NCBI RefSeq assembly: GCF_030294945.1
Contig: NZ_AP018448.1
Coordinates: 4,680,001 to 4,744,000, forward strand
DNA: 64,000 nt
Source: Streptomyces graminofaciens
Lineage (GTDB): Bacteria; Actinomycetota; Actinomycetes; Streptomycetales; Streptomycetaceae
Direction of reading: 5' to 3'
The notes under the pieces: model-generated
The model's input: only the letters and a program-made list of their open reading frames with translations
Databases searched by the model: none
What the model was told of the DNA's origin: nothing
In this document: positions 21,901 to 30,829 of the stretch, piece after piece
Layout of the letters: each line of letters starts with the position of its first letter
Numbering within the stretch: the stretch's first letter is position 1
Made by a program: the position numbers and the translations under genes

Positions 21901-22953
21901 GTGCGACTGGACTCACCGCTCGGGCTGATCGCCGCGGCCTGGTACCCGAAGGAACGGCAGACGGTCGAGGAGGCCCTGGCCGCCGGCGACATCGACAGCC
22001 GTACGGCCCGCGAACTCGGCTACACGTCCCTTCCGGTCAGCGAGCGCACGGCGCCGCCGGACATGGCCGTCGAGGCGGCGGCGGAGGTGCTGCGGCTCTC
22101 CGGTGCCCAGGCCGCCCAGCTGTCCCTAGTCCTGCACGCGAGCGTCCACCACCAGGGTCATGACGCCTGGTCCGCCCCGCACTACGTGGCCCGGCGGCTG
22201 GGCGCCCACCGTGCCGTACCGATCGGCCTGTTGCAGCAGTGCAACGGCGGCGCCATCGGCATCGAGCTCGCCGCGAGCCGCCTGCAGGGCGACCCGGCCG
22301 CCGGGCCCGCGCTGGTGACGACGGCCGACCGGTTCCTGATGCCGAGCTGGCACCGCTGGCTCAGCGACTACGGCATGGCGGCGGGCGACGCGGCCACGGC
22401 CGTCCTCGTCCACCGGGTCGCCTCCGGGGCTCAGGGCACGGCACACGCGCTCGCACCGGACCTGCTGCTGCACTCCCTCGCCACCGATGTCGCGGCCGAA
22501 CTCGAAGTCATGCACCGCGGTGACGACGAGCTCAACGCGACGCCCATGGGCCACAGTTCGATGATCGACGTACGGCGCACCAAGCGCGCGTTCATCAAGG
22601 CGTACGGCGTCGACTTCTTCCTCAAGACCGCCGCCGGGCGCATCCGTGCCGTCGTCGAGGAGTGCCTGGCCGACGCCGGGCTCGCCCCGGACGACCCTCG
22701 GCTGCGGCACGCCGTGATCCCCAGGCTGGGGAGCAAGGCCATGGCGGAGGCGTACATCCCGCCGCTGACGGACGTCACCTCGGCGCAGGTGCTCGACCTC
22801 GGCCGGGCCACCGGGCACGTGGGGGCCGGCGATCTCAACGCCTCCCTCGCCGACCTGGCCCGCACCGATCTGCTGGAGCCCGGGCAGTTCGCGCTCGTGC
22901 TCAACGGCGGCGGCGGGTTCACGTTCACCGCGGTGGTGGTCGGCAGGCCCTGA
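21901..22953 (+). CDS. FabH-like (KAS III) protein with altered active site
   Basis: 350 residues from GTG, six bases after the AfsA stop. Thiolase-fold features are present: LVLHASVHHQGHDAW, the nucleophile region GLLQQCNGGAIGIELA with the expected Cys, and a C-terminal GGGGFTFTAVVV. The other two KAS III catalytic positions differ. Where FabH has HQAN this protein reads PRLG, and where FabH has GNT it reads GHVGAGD. The Cys/His/Asn triad is therefore not intact, so ordinary decarboxylative condensation is doubtful; acyl transfer or priming is a possible alternative. A paralogue with the same changes is encoded at 35336-36382. Conserved in both are YxGHDxWS, MHRGDD and DxRRTKxAF. Confidence 0.85.
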   Translation: MRLDSPLGLIAAAWYPKERQTVEEALAAGDIDSRTARELGYTSLPVSERTAPPDMAVEAAAEVLRLSGAQAAQLSLVLHASVHHQGHDAWSAPHYVARRLGAHRAVPIGLLQQCNGGAIGIELAASRLQGDPAAGPALVTTADRFLMPSWHRWLSDYGMAAGDAATAVLVHRVASGAQGTAHALAPDLLLHSLATDVAAELEVMHRGDDELNATPMGHSSMIDVRRTKRAFIKAYGVDFFLKTAAGRIRAVVEECLADAGLAPDDPRLRHAVIPRLGSKAMAEAYIPPLTDVTSAQVLDLGRATGHVGAGDLNASLADLARTDLLEPGQFALVLNGGGGFTFTAVVVGRP

Positions 22954-23018
22954 TCCGCCGCCTCTCACACCCACCTCAACACCGAGCAGCAACCGACACG
23001 ATCCAAGGAGATCCACTC

Positions 23019-23258
23019 ATGTCCGCACACCAGGACCGTCTCTTCGCCCTCGTCACCGAGAAGCTCGGCGTCGCCCCCGAGGACCTCGACACCACCGCCA
23101 CCTTCGACGCGCTCGACCTGGACTCGCTCGCGCTGATCGAGCTCAGCGTCATCGTGCAGAAGGAGTTCGGCGTCCAGATCGACGAGACCGCGCTGACGCC
23201 CGACAACACCTTCGCCGATGTCCTCTCCGTCATCGACACCACGGCCGCGGTGGCCTGA
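23019..23258 (+). CDS. Acyl carrier protein
   Basis: 79 residues, translated in a frame hidden by longer spurious ORFs. The phosphopantetheine site is Ser36 in ALDLDSLALIEL. The four-helix acidic ACP pattern is clear (VTEKLGVAPEDLDTTATFDA at the start, VQIDETALTPDNTFADVLSVI later). AAGGAG stands eight bases before the ATG. It would carry the growing acyl chain between the condensing enzymes, the ketoreductases and the AfsA-type enzyme of this operon. Its stop overlaps the KAS II start as TGATG, implying coupled synthesis of the two partners. Confidence 0.93.
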   Translation: MSAHQDRLFALVTEKLGVAPEDLDTTATFDALDLDSLALIELSVIVQKEFGVQIDETALTPDNTFADVLSVIDTTAAVA

Positions 23259-24517
23259 TGACGGACATACGCACGCAGGCCCGTCCCGGGCGCGGCCGAC
23301 GCTTCGACGTCGCCGTCACCGGGGTCGGCCTGGTCACCCCGGCCGGTCTGGGCGTCGAGGCCAATGTGGAGCGGGTCTGGTCGGGCGTCTCCACGGCGGC
23401 GGCCGACCCGGACCTCACCGGCCTGCCCGTCGACTTCGCCTGCCGTGTGCCGGACTTCGACGCCGGCGCGCTGCTGGGCCGGCGCAGTGCCGTCCGGATG
23501 GACCCGGTCAGCCACTTCGGTGTGGTCGCGGCCCGGCAGGCGGTGGCGGACGCCGGGCTCGACCCGGCCGCCTGGGAGGGCCCCCGGGTCGGTGTGGTCG
23601 TCGGTACGTCGCTGGGCGGCTGGTCCACGGTCGAGCGGGAGCACGGCAACCGGCTGGCCGACGGCCCCGCGTTCGTCTCGCCGCTGCTGATGGTGATGGG
23701 GCCGGTCAACATGACCGCCGGCTACATCGCCATGGACCTCAAGGCGCTGGGCCCCAACCAGGTCGTGTCCACGGCCTGCGCCTCCGGCAACACGGCGATC
23801 GGGTACGCCCGCGCGCTGCTGGAGTCCGGGGTCTGCGACATCGTCCTGGCGGGCGGCGCCGAGGCGGCGATGTCCCCGACGGCGATGGCCAGTCTGGCCC
23901 GGGCGGGCGCGCTGTCCACCCGTGGCGACGACCCGGCGTCCGCCTCGCGCCCGTTCGACGCCGACCGTGACGGCTTCGTCGCGGGCGAGGGGGCGGCGAT
24001 GCTGGTGCTGGAGCGGGTCGAGGACGCGCGGGCGCGGGGCGCCCGCATCCGGGCCCGGGTCTCCGGGTTCGGCGCGTCCGCCGACGGCCATCACGCGTCG
24101 GCGCCCGATCCGACGGGCGGCGGGGCCGAACGGGCCATCAGGGCGGCGCTCGCCGACGCGATGGTCGACCCGTCCGAGGTGGACCACGTCAACGCGCACG
24201 GCACGTCCACCCCGCTCAACGACATCACCGAGTCCGGGGTGATCCGCCGGGTCTTCGGCGAGAAGCCCGCCGTGACCTCCACCAAGGGGGTCGTGGGCCA
24301 TCTGCTGGGCGCGGCCGGAGCCGCCGAGGCGGTGTACACGGTGCTCGCCGTCGAGCGGCGCCTCGTCCCGCCGACCGCCAACCTGACGAGTCAGGACCCG
24401 GGCATCGGGGTGGACGTGGTGGCCAAGGAGGCCCGCCCGCTGGACATCGGCGCCGCGGTGAACAACTCCTTCGGCTTCGGCGGCCAGAACGCGGTGATCG
24501 TGGTGACTCCGGCGTGA
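23258..24517 (+). CDS. Beta-ketoacyl-ACP synthase II (FabF-like)
   Basis: 419 residues with a complete Cys-His-His triad: VSTACASGNTAIGY (Cys), NAHGTSTPLND (His) and KGVVGHLLGAAGA (His preceded by the conserved Lys). Elongating condensing enzyme that adds malonyl-ACP units. It is a single KAS with no chain-length-factor partner, so it fits a fatty-acid-like rather than an aromatic type II polyketide system. Ends SFGFGGQNAVIVV, as usual for FabF. Coupled to the ACP gene before it and to the FabG gene after it. Confidence 0.94.
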   Translation: MTDIRTQARPGRGRRFDVAVTGVGLVTPAGLGVEANVERVWSGVSTAAADPDLTGLPVDFACRVPDFDAGALLGRRSAVRMDPVSHFGVVAARQAVADAGLDPAAWEGPRVGVVVGTSLGGWSTVEREHGNRLADGPAFVSPLLMVMGPVNMTAGYIAMDLKALGPNQVVSTACASGNTAIGYARALLESGVCDIVLAGGAEAAMSPTAMASLARAGALSTRGDDPASASRPFDADRDGFVAGEGAAMLVLERVEDARARGARIRARVSGFGASADGHHASAPDPTGGGAERAIRAALADAMVDPSEVDHVNAHGTSTPLNDITESGVIRRVFGEKPAVTSTKGVVGHLLGAAGAAEAVYTVLAVERRLVPPTANLTSQDPGIGVDVVAKEARPLDIGAAVNNSFGFGGQNAVIVVTPA

Positions 24518-25290
24518 GTACGGCTGCGGAGAGCACGAACGCCGGTACGCCCGGGACCCCGGGCCCCGGCAACTCCCTTACGCCCACCGGCCGTTCCGTC
24601 CTCGTCACCGGGGGCAACCGGGGCATCGGTCTGGCCGTCGCCCGCTCGCTCGCCGCGCGCGGCGACCGGGTGGCGGTCACCTATCGCACCGGTGAGCCCC
24701 CGGCGGGGCTGTTCGGCGTGCGCTGCGACGTCACGGACGAGGCGCAGGTCGAGCGGGCGTTCAAGGAGGTCGCGGCCGCGCAGGGCGAGGTCGAGGTGCT
24801 GGTCGCGAACGCCGGGATCACCCGGGACGGGCTGCTGCTGGCCCTCGGCGACGACGCGGTCGACGAGGTGCTCGACACCAACCTGCGGGCGGTCATCCGG
24901 GTCGCCCGGCACGCCGCCCGGGCCATGCTCGGCGGGCGCTGGGGCCGGATGGTGCTCATCTCCTCGGCCGTCGCGTTCACCGGGTCGCCCGGCCAGACCA
25001 ACTACACCGCCGCCAAGGCCGCTCTCGTGGGCCTCGCCCGCTCCCTCGCCTGGGAGCTCGGCGGTCGCGGCATCACCGTGAACGTCGTCGCCCCCGGCCT
25101 CGTCGAGACGGACATGCTGCGCGAGGTGCGCCCGGCCCGCCTGGAGCAGTACCTGGCGATGACGCCGCTCGGCCGGGCCGGAACCGCCGACGAGGTGGCC
25201 GCGGCCGTCGGGTTCCTCAGCAGTGAGCAGGCCTCGTACGTCACCGGCGCCGTGCTGCCGGTCAGCGGTGGGCTCGGCATGGGTCACTGA
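24514..25290 (+). CDS. 3-oxoacyl-ACP reductase (FabG-type SDR)
   Basis: 258 residues from GTG 24514, overlapping the KAS II stop as GTGA. Classical SDR: NADPH-binding VTGGNRGIGLAVARSLAARG, NAG in VANAGITRDGLLL, Ser in ISSAVAFTG, and YTAAK (Tyr/Lys). It closes with VNVVAPGLVETDM. It should reduce the beta-keto group of the ACP-bound chain. A ~25-residue Gly/Pro/Thr-rich N-terminal extension is unusual for FabG; an internal start near the SDR domain is possible but has no clear ribosome-binding site. Confidence 0.92.
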   Translation: MSTAAESTNAGTPGTPGPGNSLTPTGRSVLVTGGNRGIGLAVARSLAARGDRVAVTYRTGEPPAGLFGVRCDVTDEAQVERAFKEVAAAQGEVEVLVANAGITRDGLLLALGDDAVDEVLDTNLRAVIRVARHAARAMLGGRWGRMVLISSAVAFTGSPGQTNYTAAKAALVGLARSLAWELGGRGITVNVVAPGLVETDMLREVRPARLEQYLAMTPLGRAGTADEVAAAVGFLSSEQASYVTGAVLPVSGGLGMGH

Positions 25291-25347
25291 CGCCCCGTGC
25301 CCCGCGTCCACCACTCCACGAAAGCACAGGAACAAGAGAGGGAAACC

Positions 25348-26334
25348 ATGCCAGTCGGTGTCCTGTCGATCGGCTCCTACACACCGGACAAGGTCGTCGA
25401 CAACCAGCAGATCAGCACCTGGACGGGGATGCCCGAGTCCTGGGTGACCGAGCGCACCGGGGTGCTCCAGCGGCGGTACGCCGAGCCGGGCACCACGACG
25501 TCCGACCTCGCCGTCCCGGCCGCCCGCGAGGCGCTCGACGGCGTCGGCCCCGAGGTGCGCGCACGGCTCGGCGCGCTGGTCGTGGCGACCAGCACCCCGG
25601 ACGTGCCGCAGCCGTCCACCGCGGCGATCCTCCAGCACAAGCTGGGGCTCTCCGCGCTGCCCGCCTTCGACATCAACGCCGTCTGCAGCGGTTTCCTCTA
25701 CGGCCTCTCGGTCGCCGAGGGGCTGGTCCGGGCCGGGCGCCACGGCGAGCACGTCCTGCTGGTCGGCGCCGACATGTTCTCCACGATCATGGACAGGTCC
25801 GACCGGCGCACGGTGAGCCTGTTCGGCGACGGCGCGGGCGCCGTCGTACTGGGCCCGGTCCCCGAGGGCTACGGGCTGCAGTCGGTGCATCTGGTCACGG
25901 ACGGGGAGTTCCACCACTACGTCGGGGTGGAGGCCGGCGGTACGCGGACACCGCTCGACGCGCGGGCCCGGGAGGCCGGGGAGCACTTCTTCCGGATGGA
26001 CGGGCGCGCGGTGCGCGACTACGCGCTGTCGGTGCTGGCGAAGCTGACCGCCGTGACCCTCGACGAGTGCGGGCTGGCCCTGGAGGACATCGACCGGTTC
26101 GTCTTCCACCAGGCCAACACCCGGCTCCTGGAGACCTTCGTGGCGGACGCGGGCATCGACCCGGAGCGCGTCGCCTACACCGCGCCGCAGCTGGGCAACA
26201 CCGTCGCCGCGTCCGTACCGCTCACCCTGCACGCCGCCCACCGGGAGCGGCCCCTGCGGCGCGGCGAACGGGTGCTGCTGGCGTCGGTGGGCGGGGGCAT
26301 GACGGCGGGCGCGGCGCTGCTGACCTGGTACTGA
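25348..26334 (+). CDS. Beta-ketoacyl-ACP synthase III (canonical FabH)
   Basis: 328 residues, standard length, from ATG 25348 with AGAGAGGGAAA upstream. The triad is intact: FDINAVCSGFLYGL (Cys), FVFHQANTRLLE (His) and QLGNTVAAS (Asn). It starts chains by condensing an acyl-CoA primer with malonyl-ACP. Having a canonical FabH together with a KAS II, ACP and two reductases gives this operon its own initiation and elongation machinery. It contrasts with the two atypical FabH-like proteins of the locus. Confidence 0.94.
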   Translation: MPVGVLSIGSYTPDKVVDNQQISTWTGMPESWVTERTGVLQRRYAEPGTTTSDLAVPAAREALDGVGPEVRARLGALVVATSTPDVPQPSTAAILQHKLGLSALPAFDINAVCSGFLYGLSVAEGLVRAGRHGEHVLLVGADMFSTIMDRSDRRTVSLFGDGAGAVVLGPVPEGYGLQSVHLVTDGEFHHYVGVEAGGTRTPLDARAREAGEHFFRMDGRAVRDYALSVLAKLTAVTLDECGLALEDIDRFVFHQANTRLLETFVADAGIDPERVAYTAPQLGNTVAASVPLTLHAAHRERPLRRGERVLLASVGGGMTAGAALLTWY

Positions 26335-26392
26335 CGCCCTGTCACCCGTCGCCGTACGCACACACCAATCACACGCAGCGGATGGAGGAGCC

Positions 26393-27151
26393 ATGAGGCT
26401 CGACGGACAGACCGCCGTCATCACCGGCGGCACGCGGGGCCTGGGCCGGGCGATCGCCGAGGCCTGCCTCGCGGAGGGCGCCTCGGTGGTGGTCGCCGCG
26501 CGCAACCCGTACGACATCAAGGAGCTGGCCGACGAGCACGGCGACCGGCTGCTCTACCACCAGACGGACGTCACCGACGAGCGGTCGGTGGCCGGGCTGA
26601 TGGCCGCCGCCGTCGAGGCGTTCGGCGGCATCGACGTCCTGGTCAACAACGCGGGCGTCAGCCGGGACGGCAAGATCGCCCGGCTGTCGGTGGCCGACTG
26701 GAACGCCACGCTGGCCACCAATCTGACCGGGGTGTTCCTGTGCACCCGCGCGGTGATCGCCCCGATGACCGCGCCGGACAAGGCGACGAGTGCGGGCGGC
26801 CGCATCATCAACGTGTCGTCGTGCGTGGCCGGGCGGGCCGCGATCGGGGCCGCCGCGTACAGCGCGAGCAAGGCCGCCGTGGAGATGTTCACGCGGACGT
26901 CGGCGGCGGAGCTGGCACCCAAGGGCATCACCGTCAACTGCCTGTCGCCCGGCTACATCGACGAGGGCATGGGCAAGGAGCTGGCCTCCAACGAGCGCGC
27001 CTGGGAGAGCTACCGCGGCCGGCTGCTCTCCGGGCGGCTCGGCCGCCCCGAGGAGGTAGGCGCCACCGCCGTGTTCCTCGCCTCGCGGGACAGCTCGTAC
27101 GTCAACGGCAGCGTGGTCGAGGTCAACGGGGGGCTGATGTGGGCGGCGTGA
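26393..27151 (+). CDS. SDR-family oxidoreductase (FabG-like)
   Basis: 252 residues. NADP(H) motif ITGGTRGLGRAIAEACLAEG, VNNAGVSRDGKIARL, active-site Ser in NVSSCVAGRA and YSASK. It ends VNGSVVEVNGGLMWAA. Good GGAGG-type ribosome-binding site ahead of ATG. A second reductase beside a FabG suggests that one acts on the ACP-bound chain and the other on a released or ring-closed intermediate, such as a keto-lactone; this division is inferred. Confidence 0.9.
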   Translation: MRLDGQTAVITGGTRGLGRAIAEACLAEGASVVVAARNPYDIKELADEHGDRLLYHQTDVTDERSVAGLMAAAVEAFGGIDVLVNNAGVSRDGKIARLSVADWNATLATNLTGVFLCTRAVIAPMTAPDKATSAGGRIINVSSCVAGRAAIGAAAYSASKAAVEMFTRTSAAELAPKGITVNCLSPGYIDEGMGKELASNERAWESYRGRLLSGRLGRPEEVGATAVFLASRDSSYVNGSVVEVNGGLMWAA

Positions 27152-28707
27152 CACAGGACCGGCCGGCGCGGCCCGAGCGGTCCGTGCTGGTCGTCGGCGC
27201 GGGCCCGGTCGGTCTGGTCGTCGCCTGCGAGCTGCTCCAACGCGGCGTCGCGGTACGGGTCGTGGACGCGGGGCGCGGTCCCTCGGAGCACTCCCGCGCG
27301 AACGTCATCTGGCCGCGCAACCTCGAACTGCTCGACCGGATCGGGGTGACCGACGACCTGCTCGGCGTCGGGCACCGGCTGGCGGGGACGGCGTTCTACT
27401 CGCGCGGCCGCCGCCTGGCCACGGCCTGGATGAGCAGACTGCCCGACTCGCCGTACCCGTTCGCGCTCACGATCTCGCAGAACGAGACCGAGCGGGTGCT
27501 CCGGCGGCGGCTCACCGCGCTCGGTGGCACGGTCGAGGAGGGCGTACGGCTGACCTCCCTGGACAACGCGCAAGGCGTGCCGTCCGTCAAGCTGGAGCAC
27601 GAGGGCGGCCGGGTCGAGGAGCTCGAACCGGGCTGGCTCGTCGGCGCGGACGGGGCCCACAGCACCGTACGCAAGGAACTGGGCGTCGCGTACGACGGTC
27701 CGCCGGTCGACGTGTCGTTCGCCATCACCGACGCCCGGCTGACCACCAGCCTCCCCGAGGACCTGTCCCACTACTGCTACGCGCCGAGCGGCGCCATCGT
27801 GCTCGGCCCGATGGGCGACGGCGTCCACCGGATCGCCCTGAACGTGCCGCACGACATGTACGACCAGGACAGTCCGCCGCCGCGCGAGATGTTCCAGCAG
27901 GTCGTCGACGACCGGGCGGCCGGGCGCAGTGTGGTCGAGGAGCTGCTGTGGAGCGGTTCCTTCCGGGTACGGGTCCGGATCGCGTCCGCGTTCCGCAGCG
28001 ACCGCTGTTTCCTGGTGGGCGACGCCGCGCATGTGATCAGCCCGGCCGGCGGCCAGGGCATGAACACCGGGATGCAGGACGCGTTCAACCTGGCGTGGAA
28101 GCTGTCCGGGGTGATCCGCGGGGAGTTCGGGGAGGGCATCCTCGACTCGTACGACAGCGAGCGGCGGGCGGTCTCCCACGAGGTGGCGCGCTCGACGGAG
28201 TGGCTGACCAAGGCGGGCCTGGTCAACACGCCGGCGAAGGTCGCGCTGCGCGACGCGGCGTTCATGGCGGCCGACCGTACGGGCGTGTTCCAGCGCAAGG
28301 TCGCCCCGCAGCTCGGTCAGACGGCCGTCAGCTACGACGGCGACCGGCATCCCCGGCTGCCGCTGAAGGTGGCGGGCGCGGCCGACGACGCGCCGTACCT
28401 CGGCAGCGGGGGCTGGCCGGTGATCGCCCGGGACCGGCACACCGTACTGCTGTGGCCCGGCACCCGTACGCCGCCGCCCGACTGGCAGCGCACGCGCGAC
28501 CGGGTGCGCGAGGCGCTGCCCGAGGGGACGCCGGTGCTCGACCTGACCCGGGCGCTGCCCTCGGGTCCGGCGCGGGCGCTGGGCCCCGCGCCGACCGTGG
28601 CGGTGGTCCGCCCGGACGGCCATCTGCTGGCCCGGTGCGACCCCGGGCGGCCACAGGACACCGCGCGACTGCTCGACCGAGCGGCACACCGAAGGAGCCG
28701 GCCATGA
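27148..28707 (+). CDS. FAD-dependent monooxygenase (aromatic hydroxylase / MhpA-PgaE class)
   Basis: About 519 residues. Dinucleotide-binding VLVVGAGPVGLVVACELLQRG, the second FAD/NADPH contact GADGAHSTVRKELG, and the FAD ribityl motif FLVGDAAHVISPAGGQGMNTG are all present. A C-terminal thioredoxin-like domain as in the MhpA/PgaE class follows. The enzyme would use NAD(P)H and oxygen to hydroxylate, or perform a Baeyer-Villiger-type oxidation on, a late intermediate. GTG 27148 forms a GTGA overlap with the preceding stop; GTG 27139 is in frame and equally possible. Its presence in an AfsA operon recalls the flavin enzyme that accompanies AfsA homologues in methylenomycin-furan biosynthesis, although that one belongs to a different flavin family. 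Confidence 0.9.
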   Translation: MTQDRPARPERSVLVVGAGPVGLVVACELLQRGVAVRVVDAGRGPSEHSRANVIWPRNLELLDRIGVTDDLLGVGHRLAGTAFYSRGRRLATAWMSRLPDSPYPFALTISQNETERVLRRRLTALGGTVEEGVRLTSLDNAQGVPSVKLEHEGGRVEELEPGWLVGADGAHSTVRKELGVAYDGPPVDVSFAITDARLTTSLPEDLSHYCYAPSGAIVLGPMGDGVHRIALNVPHDMYDQDSPPPREMFQQVVDDRAAGRSVVEELLWSGSFRVRVRIASAFRSDRCFLVGDAAHVISPAGGQGMNTGMQDAFNLAWKLSGVIRGEFGEGILDSYDSERRAVSHEVARSTEWLTKAGLVNTPAKVALRDAAFMAADRTGVFQRKVAPQLGQTAVSYDGDRHPRLPLKVAGAADDAPYLGSGGWPVIARDRHTVLLWPGTRTPPPDWQRTRDRVREALPEGTPVLDLTRALPSGPARALGPAPTVAVVRPDGHLLARCDPGRPQDTARLLDRAAHRRSRP

Positions 28708-29447
28708 CGACGTTCCCCTCCCCCGCCCCCACTCCCCCGGCCTCCGGCCACTCCCGCCCCGTGGTGGCGTTCTTCGACGCCGACGAGACGCTCATCGCGA
28801 TGAAGAGCCCGTTCTCGCTGCTGCGGTACCGGCTGCGGCGTCAGGGGGATGTCACCGGAGCCGCGTACGAGCGGATGGTGGAGCCGCTGCGGCGGCTGGC
28901 GTCGATGGGGGTCACCCCGGTCGAGGTGGTGTCCAAGTTCTACGAGCTGCACGCCGGCACTCCCTGGGACCATCTGCTCGCGGAGGCTCGCGCCTGGTAC
29001 GCCGAACTGCGGGAGCACGGTGCGCCGTTCATCGAGCCGACGGTCGCCCGGCTGCGTCGCCACCAGGAGGCGGGGCATCACACGGTGGTGATCTCGGGCT
29101 CGTGGCCGGCGACGCTGCACCCCATCACCGACGACCTCGGCATCGATCTGGTGCTGTGCACCGAGCCGGAGCTGGACGAGGGCCGGCGGATGACCGGGGC
29201 GATCCGGCACGCGATGTTCGGGCCGGCGAAGGCGGAGGCGGTGCGGGAGGCGCTGGCCAAGTTCGGTGCGGACCCGGCGGACTGCTACGCCTATGGCGAT
29301 GATCCGGGCGATCTGACGATGCTCCGCATGGTCGGTCACCCGACGGTGGTCGGCGCGAATCCGACGATGACGGCGCAGGCGGCGGAACGTGGCTGGCCAG
29401 TGATCCCGGCGACCCTCGCGTCGGGGACGCAGCGCCAGCCGGTGTAG
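28704..29447 (+). CDS. HAD-superfamily phosphatase (SerB-like, subfamily IB)
   Basis: 247 residues. Motif I AFFDADETLIAMKS (DxDxT), motif II VVISGSW, motif III Lys in FGPAKAEAVREAL, motif IV CYAYGDDPGDLTML. All HAD catalytic residues are present, with the helical cap of SerB-like phosphatases. The start overlaps the monooxygenase stop as ATGA. In AfsA pathways a phosphatase must remove the phosphate that comes from dihydroxyacetone phosphate, so this is a natural candidate for that step. Last gene of the core operon, followed by a large terminator-like hairpin. Confidence 0.92.
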   Translation: MTTFPSPAPTPPASGHSRPVVAFFDADETLIAMKSPFSLLRYRLRRQGDVTGAAYERMVEPLRRLASMGVTPVEVVSKFYELHAGTPWDHLLAEARAWYAELREHGAPFIEPTVARLRRHQEAGHHTVVISGSWPATLHPITDDLGIDLVLCTEPELDEGRRMTGAIRHAMFGPAKAEAVREALAKFGADPADCYAYGDDPGDLTMLRMVGHPTVVGANPTMTAQAAERGWPVIPATLASGTQRQPV

Positions 29448-29467
29448 TGCCCCGGGCTGCCTTCGCC

Positions 29468-29541
29468 CCCGCCGCCCCTACCCGTCCCATCCAAGCCGGG
29501 GGCTCCGCCCCCGGACCTCCGGGTCGGGCAGGGGCGGCGGG
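29468..29541 (+). terminator. Compound hairpin after the AfsA-led operon
   Basis: CCCGCCGCCCCT (29468-29479) pairs perfectly with AGGGGCGGCGGG (29530-29541). Nested inside is a second hairpin GGGGGCTCCGCCCCC near 29498. It stands 20 bases after the HAD stop and would end the operon. The remainder of the 374-base gap (29448-29821) contains two copies of the dispersed repeat but no gene. Confidence 0.75.
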
Positions 29542-29566
29542 GTGGGTTGTCCTGCTGCGGCCCGAT

Positions 29567-29596
29567 GGGGGCTGGTCGCGCGGTTCCCCGCGCCCC
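29567..29596 (-). repeat. Dispersed GC-rich hairpin repeat, copy 2 (inverted)
   Basis: Reverse-strand copy of the element at 10148 (GGGGCGCGGGGAACCGCGCG, then ACCAGCCCC). With copy 3, 178 bases away in opposite orientation, it forms a long-range inverted pair. Confidence 0.8.
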
Positions 29597-29773
29597 CTGG
29601 AAGCCCGTGTCGGACAACGTTGGAATTCCACGACTCGGGGATCTCTGTACGTCTGCTGGTTGGTGGCGCCGGCCGAAGACATCACACCAGCCCTTTGGCC
29701 TGCGCCTTCAAGTTGGCGGAGGCTCAACGGCCCTGCGGGCCTGAAAAGACCAGGGCGCAGCCCGGTCTTCTCA

Positions 29774-29803
29774 GGGGCGCGGGGAACCGCGCGAGCAACC
29801 CAC
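29774..29803 (+). repeat. Dispersed GC-rich hairpin repeat, copy 3
   Basis: GGGGCGCGGGGAACCGCGCG followed by AGCAACCCAC, matching copy 1 over 23 consecutive positions. It lies just past the stop codon of the aldo/keto reductase gene, where it could help end that transcript. Confidence 0.8.
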
Positions 29804-29821
29804 AACCCGCGCTCGCCCTAT

Positions 29822-30778
29822 TCAGCGCGAGCCCGTCGCCTCCGGAACCCCCGCCAGCTCCGCCAACGCCTGCGCCGACAGCGTCAAAGAACCCGCCCCG
29901 ACGTTGTCCTCCAGATAGCGCCGCGTCTTCGTGCCGGGGATGACACCCACGTGTTCCCCCTGCGCCAGCACCCACGCGACCGCCACCTGCGCCACGGTCG
30001 CGCCGAGCCCGTCAGCCACCCCGCGCATACGGTCGACGATGCCCTGGTTCGCGGCCAGTGCCTCGGCCTGGAAACGCGGCAGCCGATGCCGGCCGTCCGC
30101 CTCCGGGAGGTCCTTCGGGGCGGCGATCAGCCCGGACAGGAAGCCCCGCCCCAGCGGGGCGAAGGCGATGAACGCGATGCCTTCGCGGCCGCAGTACTCC
30201 ACCACCCCGTCCGTCAGGGCCTCACGGCTCCACAGGGACAGTTCGCTCTGCACGGATGCCACGGGGTGGATCGCGTGCGCCCGCCCGATCTCGTCGGCCG
30301 ACGCCTCGGACAGCCCGAGCGCGCCGAGCTTGCCCTCCTTCACCAGCTCCGCCAGCGCGCCCCAGCTCTCCTCGACCGGGACCCCGGGGTCGATGCGGTG
30401 CAGCTGGTAGAGGTCGATGTGGTCCACGTCCAGCCGGCGCAGGCTCTCCTCGACGGCGGAGCGCAGATACTCCGGCCGCCCGTCGCGGTGGCTGCGATAG
30501 GTCGCGGGGTCGTCCACCACCAGCCCGCCCTTGGTGGCGAGCAGCACCTTCTCGCGGTACCCCTTCAGCGCCTTGCCGACCAGCAGCTCGTTGGTGAACG
30601 GGCCGTACTGGTCCGCGGTGTCGATCAGATCGACGCCGAGTTCGACCGCGTGACGTATCACCCCGATGGACTCGGTCTCGTCCCGGCCCAGCTCGTCGTA
30701 GCCCCACGACATGCCCATGCAGCCGAGGCCGACGGCCGCGAAGGTCCGCTGTGAGCCGCCCAGTTGAATCCTGCGCAT
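29822..30778 (-). CDS. Aldo/keto reductase
   Basis: 318 residues, (beta/alpha)8 NADPH-dependent carbonyl reductase. The catalytic tetrad is visible: Asp and Tyr in LIDTADQYGP, Lys in VLLATKGG, His in DLYQLHRIDPG. The C-terminal nucleotide-binding part has VIPGTKTRRYLEDN. Start ATG 30778 (MRRIQLGGSQ) was chosen at the family's usual N-terminus; an upstream extension is open to 30850 but would cross the divergent promoter region. It diverges from the MFS exporter gene and shares its operator region, so both are likely controlled by the same regulator. Confidence 0.9.
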   Translation of the reverse strand: MRRIQLGGSQRTFAAVGLGCMGMSWGYDELGRDETESIGVIRHAVELGVDLIDTADQYGPFTNELLVGKALKGYREKVLLATKGGLVVDDPATYRSHRDGRPEYLRSAVEESLRRLDVDHIDLYQLHRIDPGVPVEESWGALAELVKEGKLGALGLSEASADEIGRAHAIHPVASVQSELSLWSREALTDGVVEYCGREGIAFIAFAPLGRGFLSGLIAAPKDLPEADGRHRLPRFQAEALAANQGIVDRMRGVADGLGATVAQVAVAWVLAQGEHVGVIPGTKTRRYLEDNVGAGSLTLSAQALAELAGVPEATGSR

Positions 30779-30829
30779 CGCCGTGCGCACCGCCTTCCCG
30801 CTTCTGAGTGACAGGCCCTCATCTTTACA

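Noticed and set aside
24514..25290. Aromatic type II polyketide cluster
   Set aside because: Only one KAS II is present with an active Cys; no chain-length factor, cyclase or aromatase was found.
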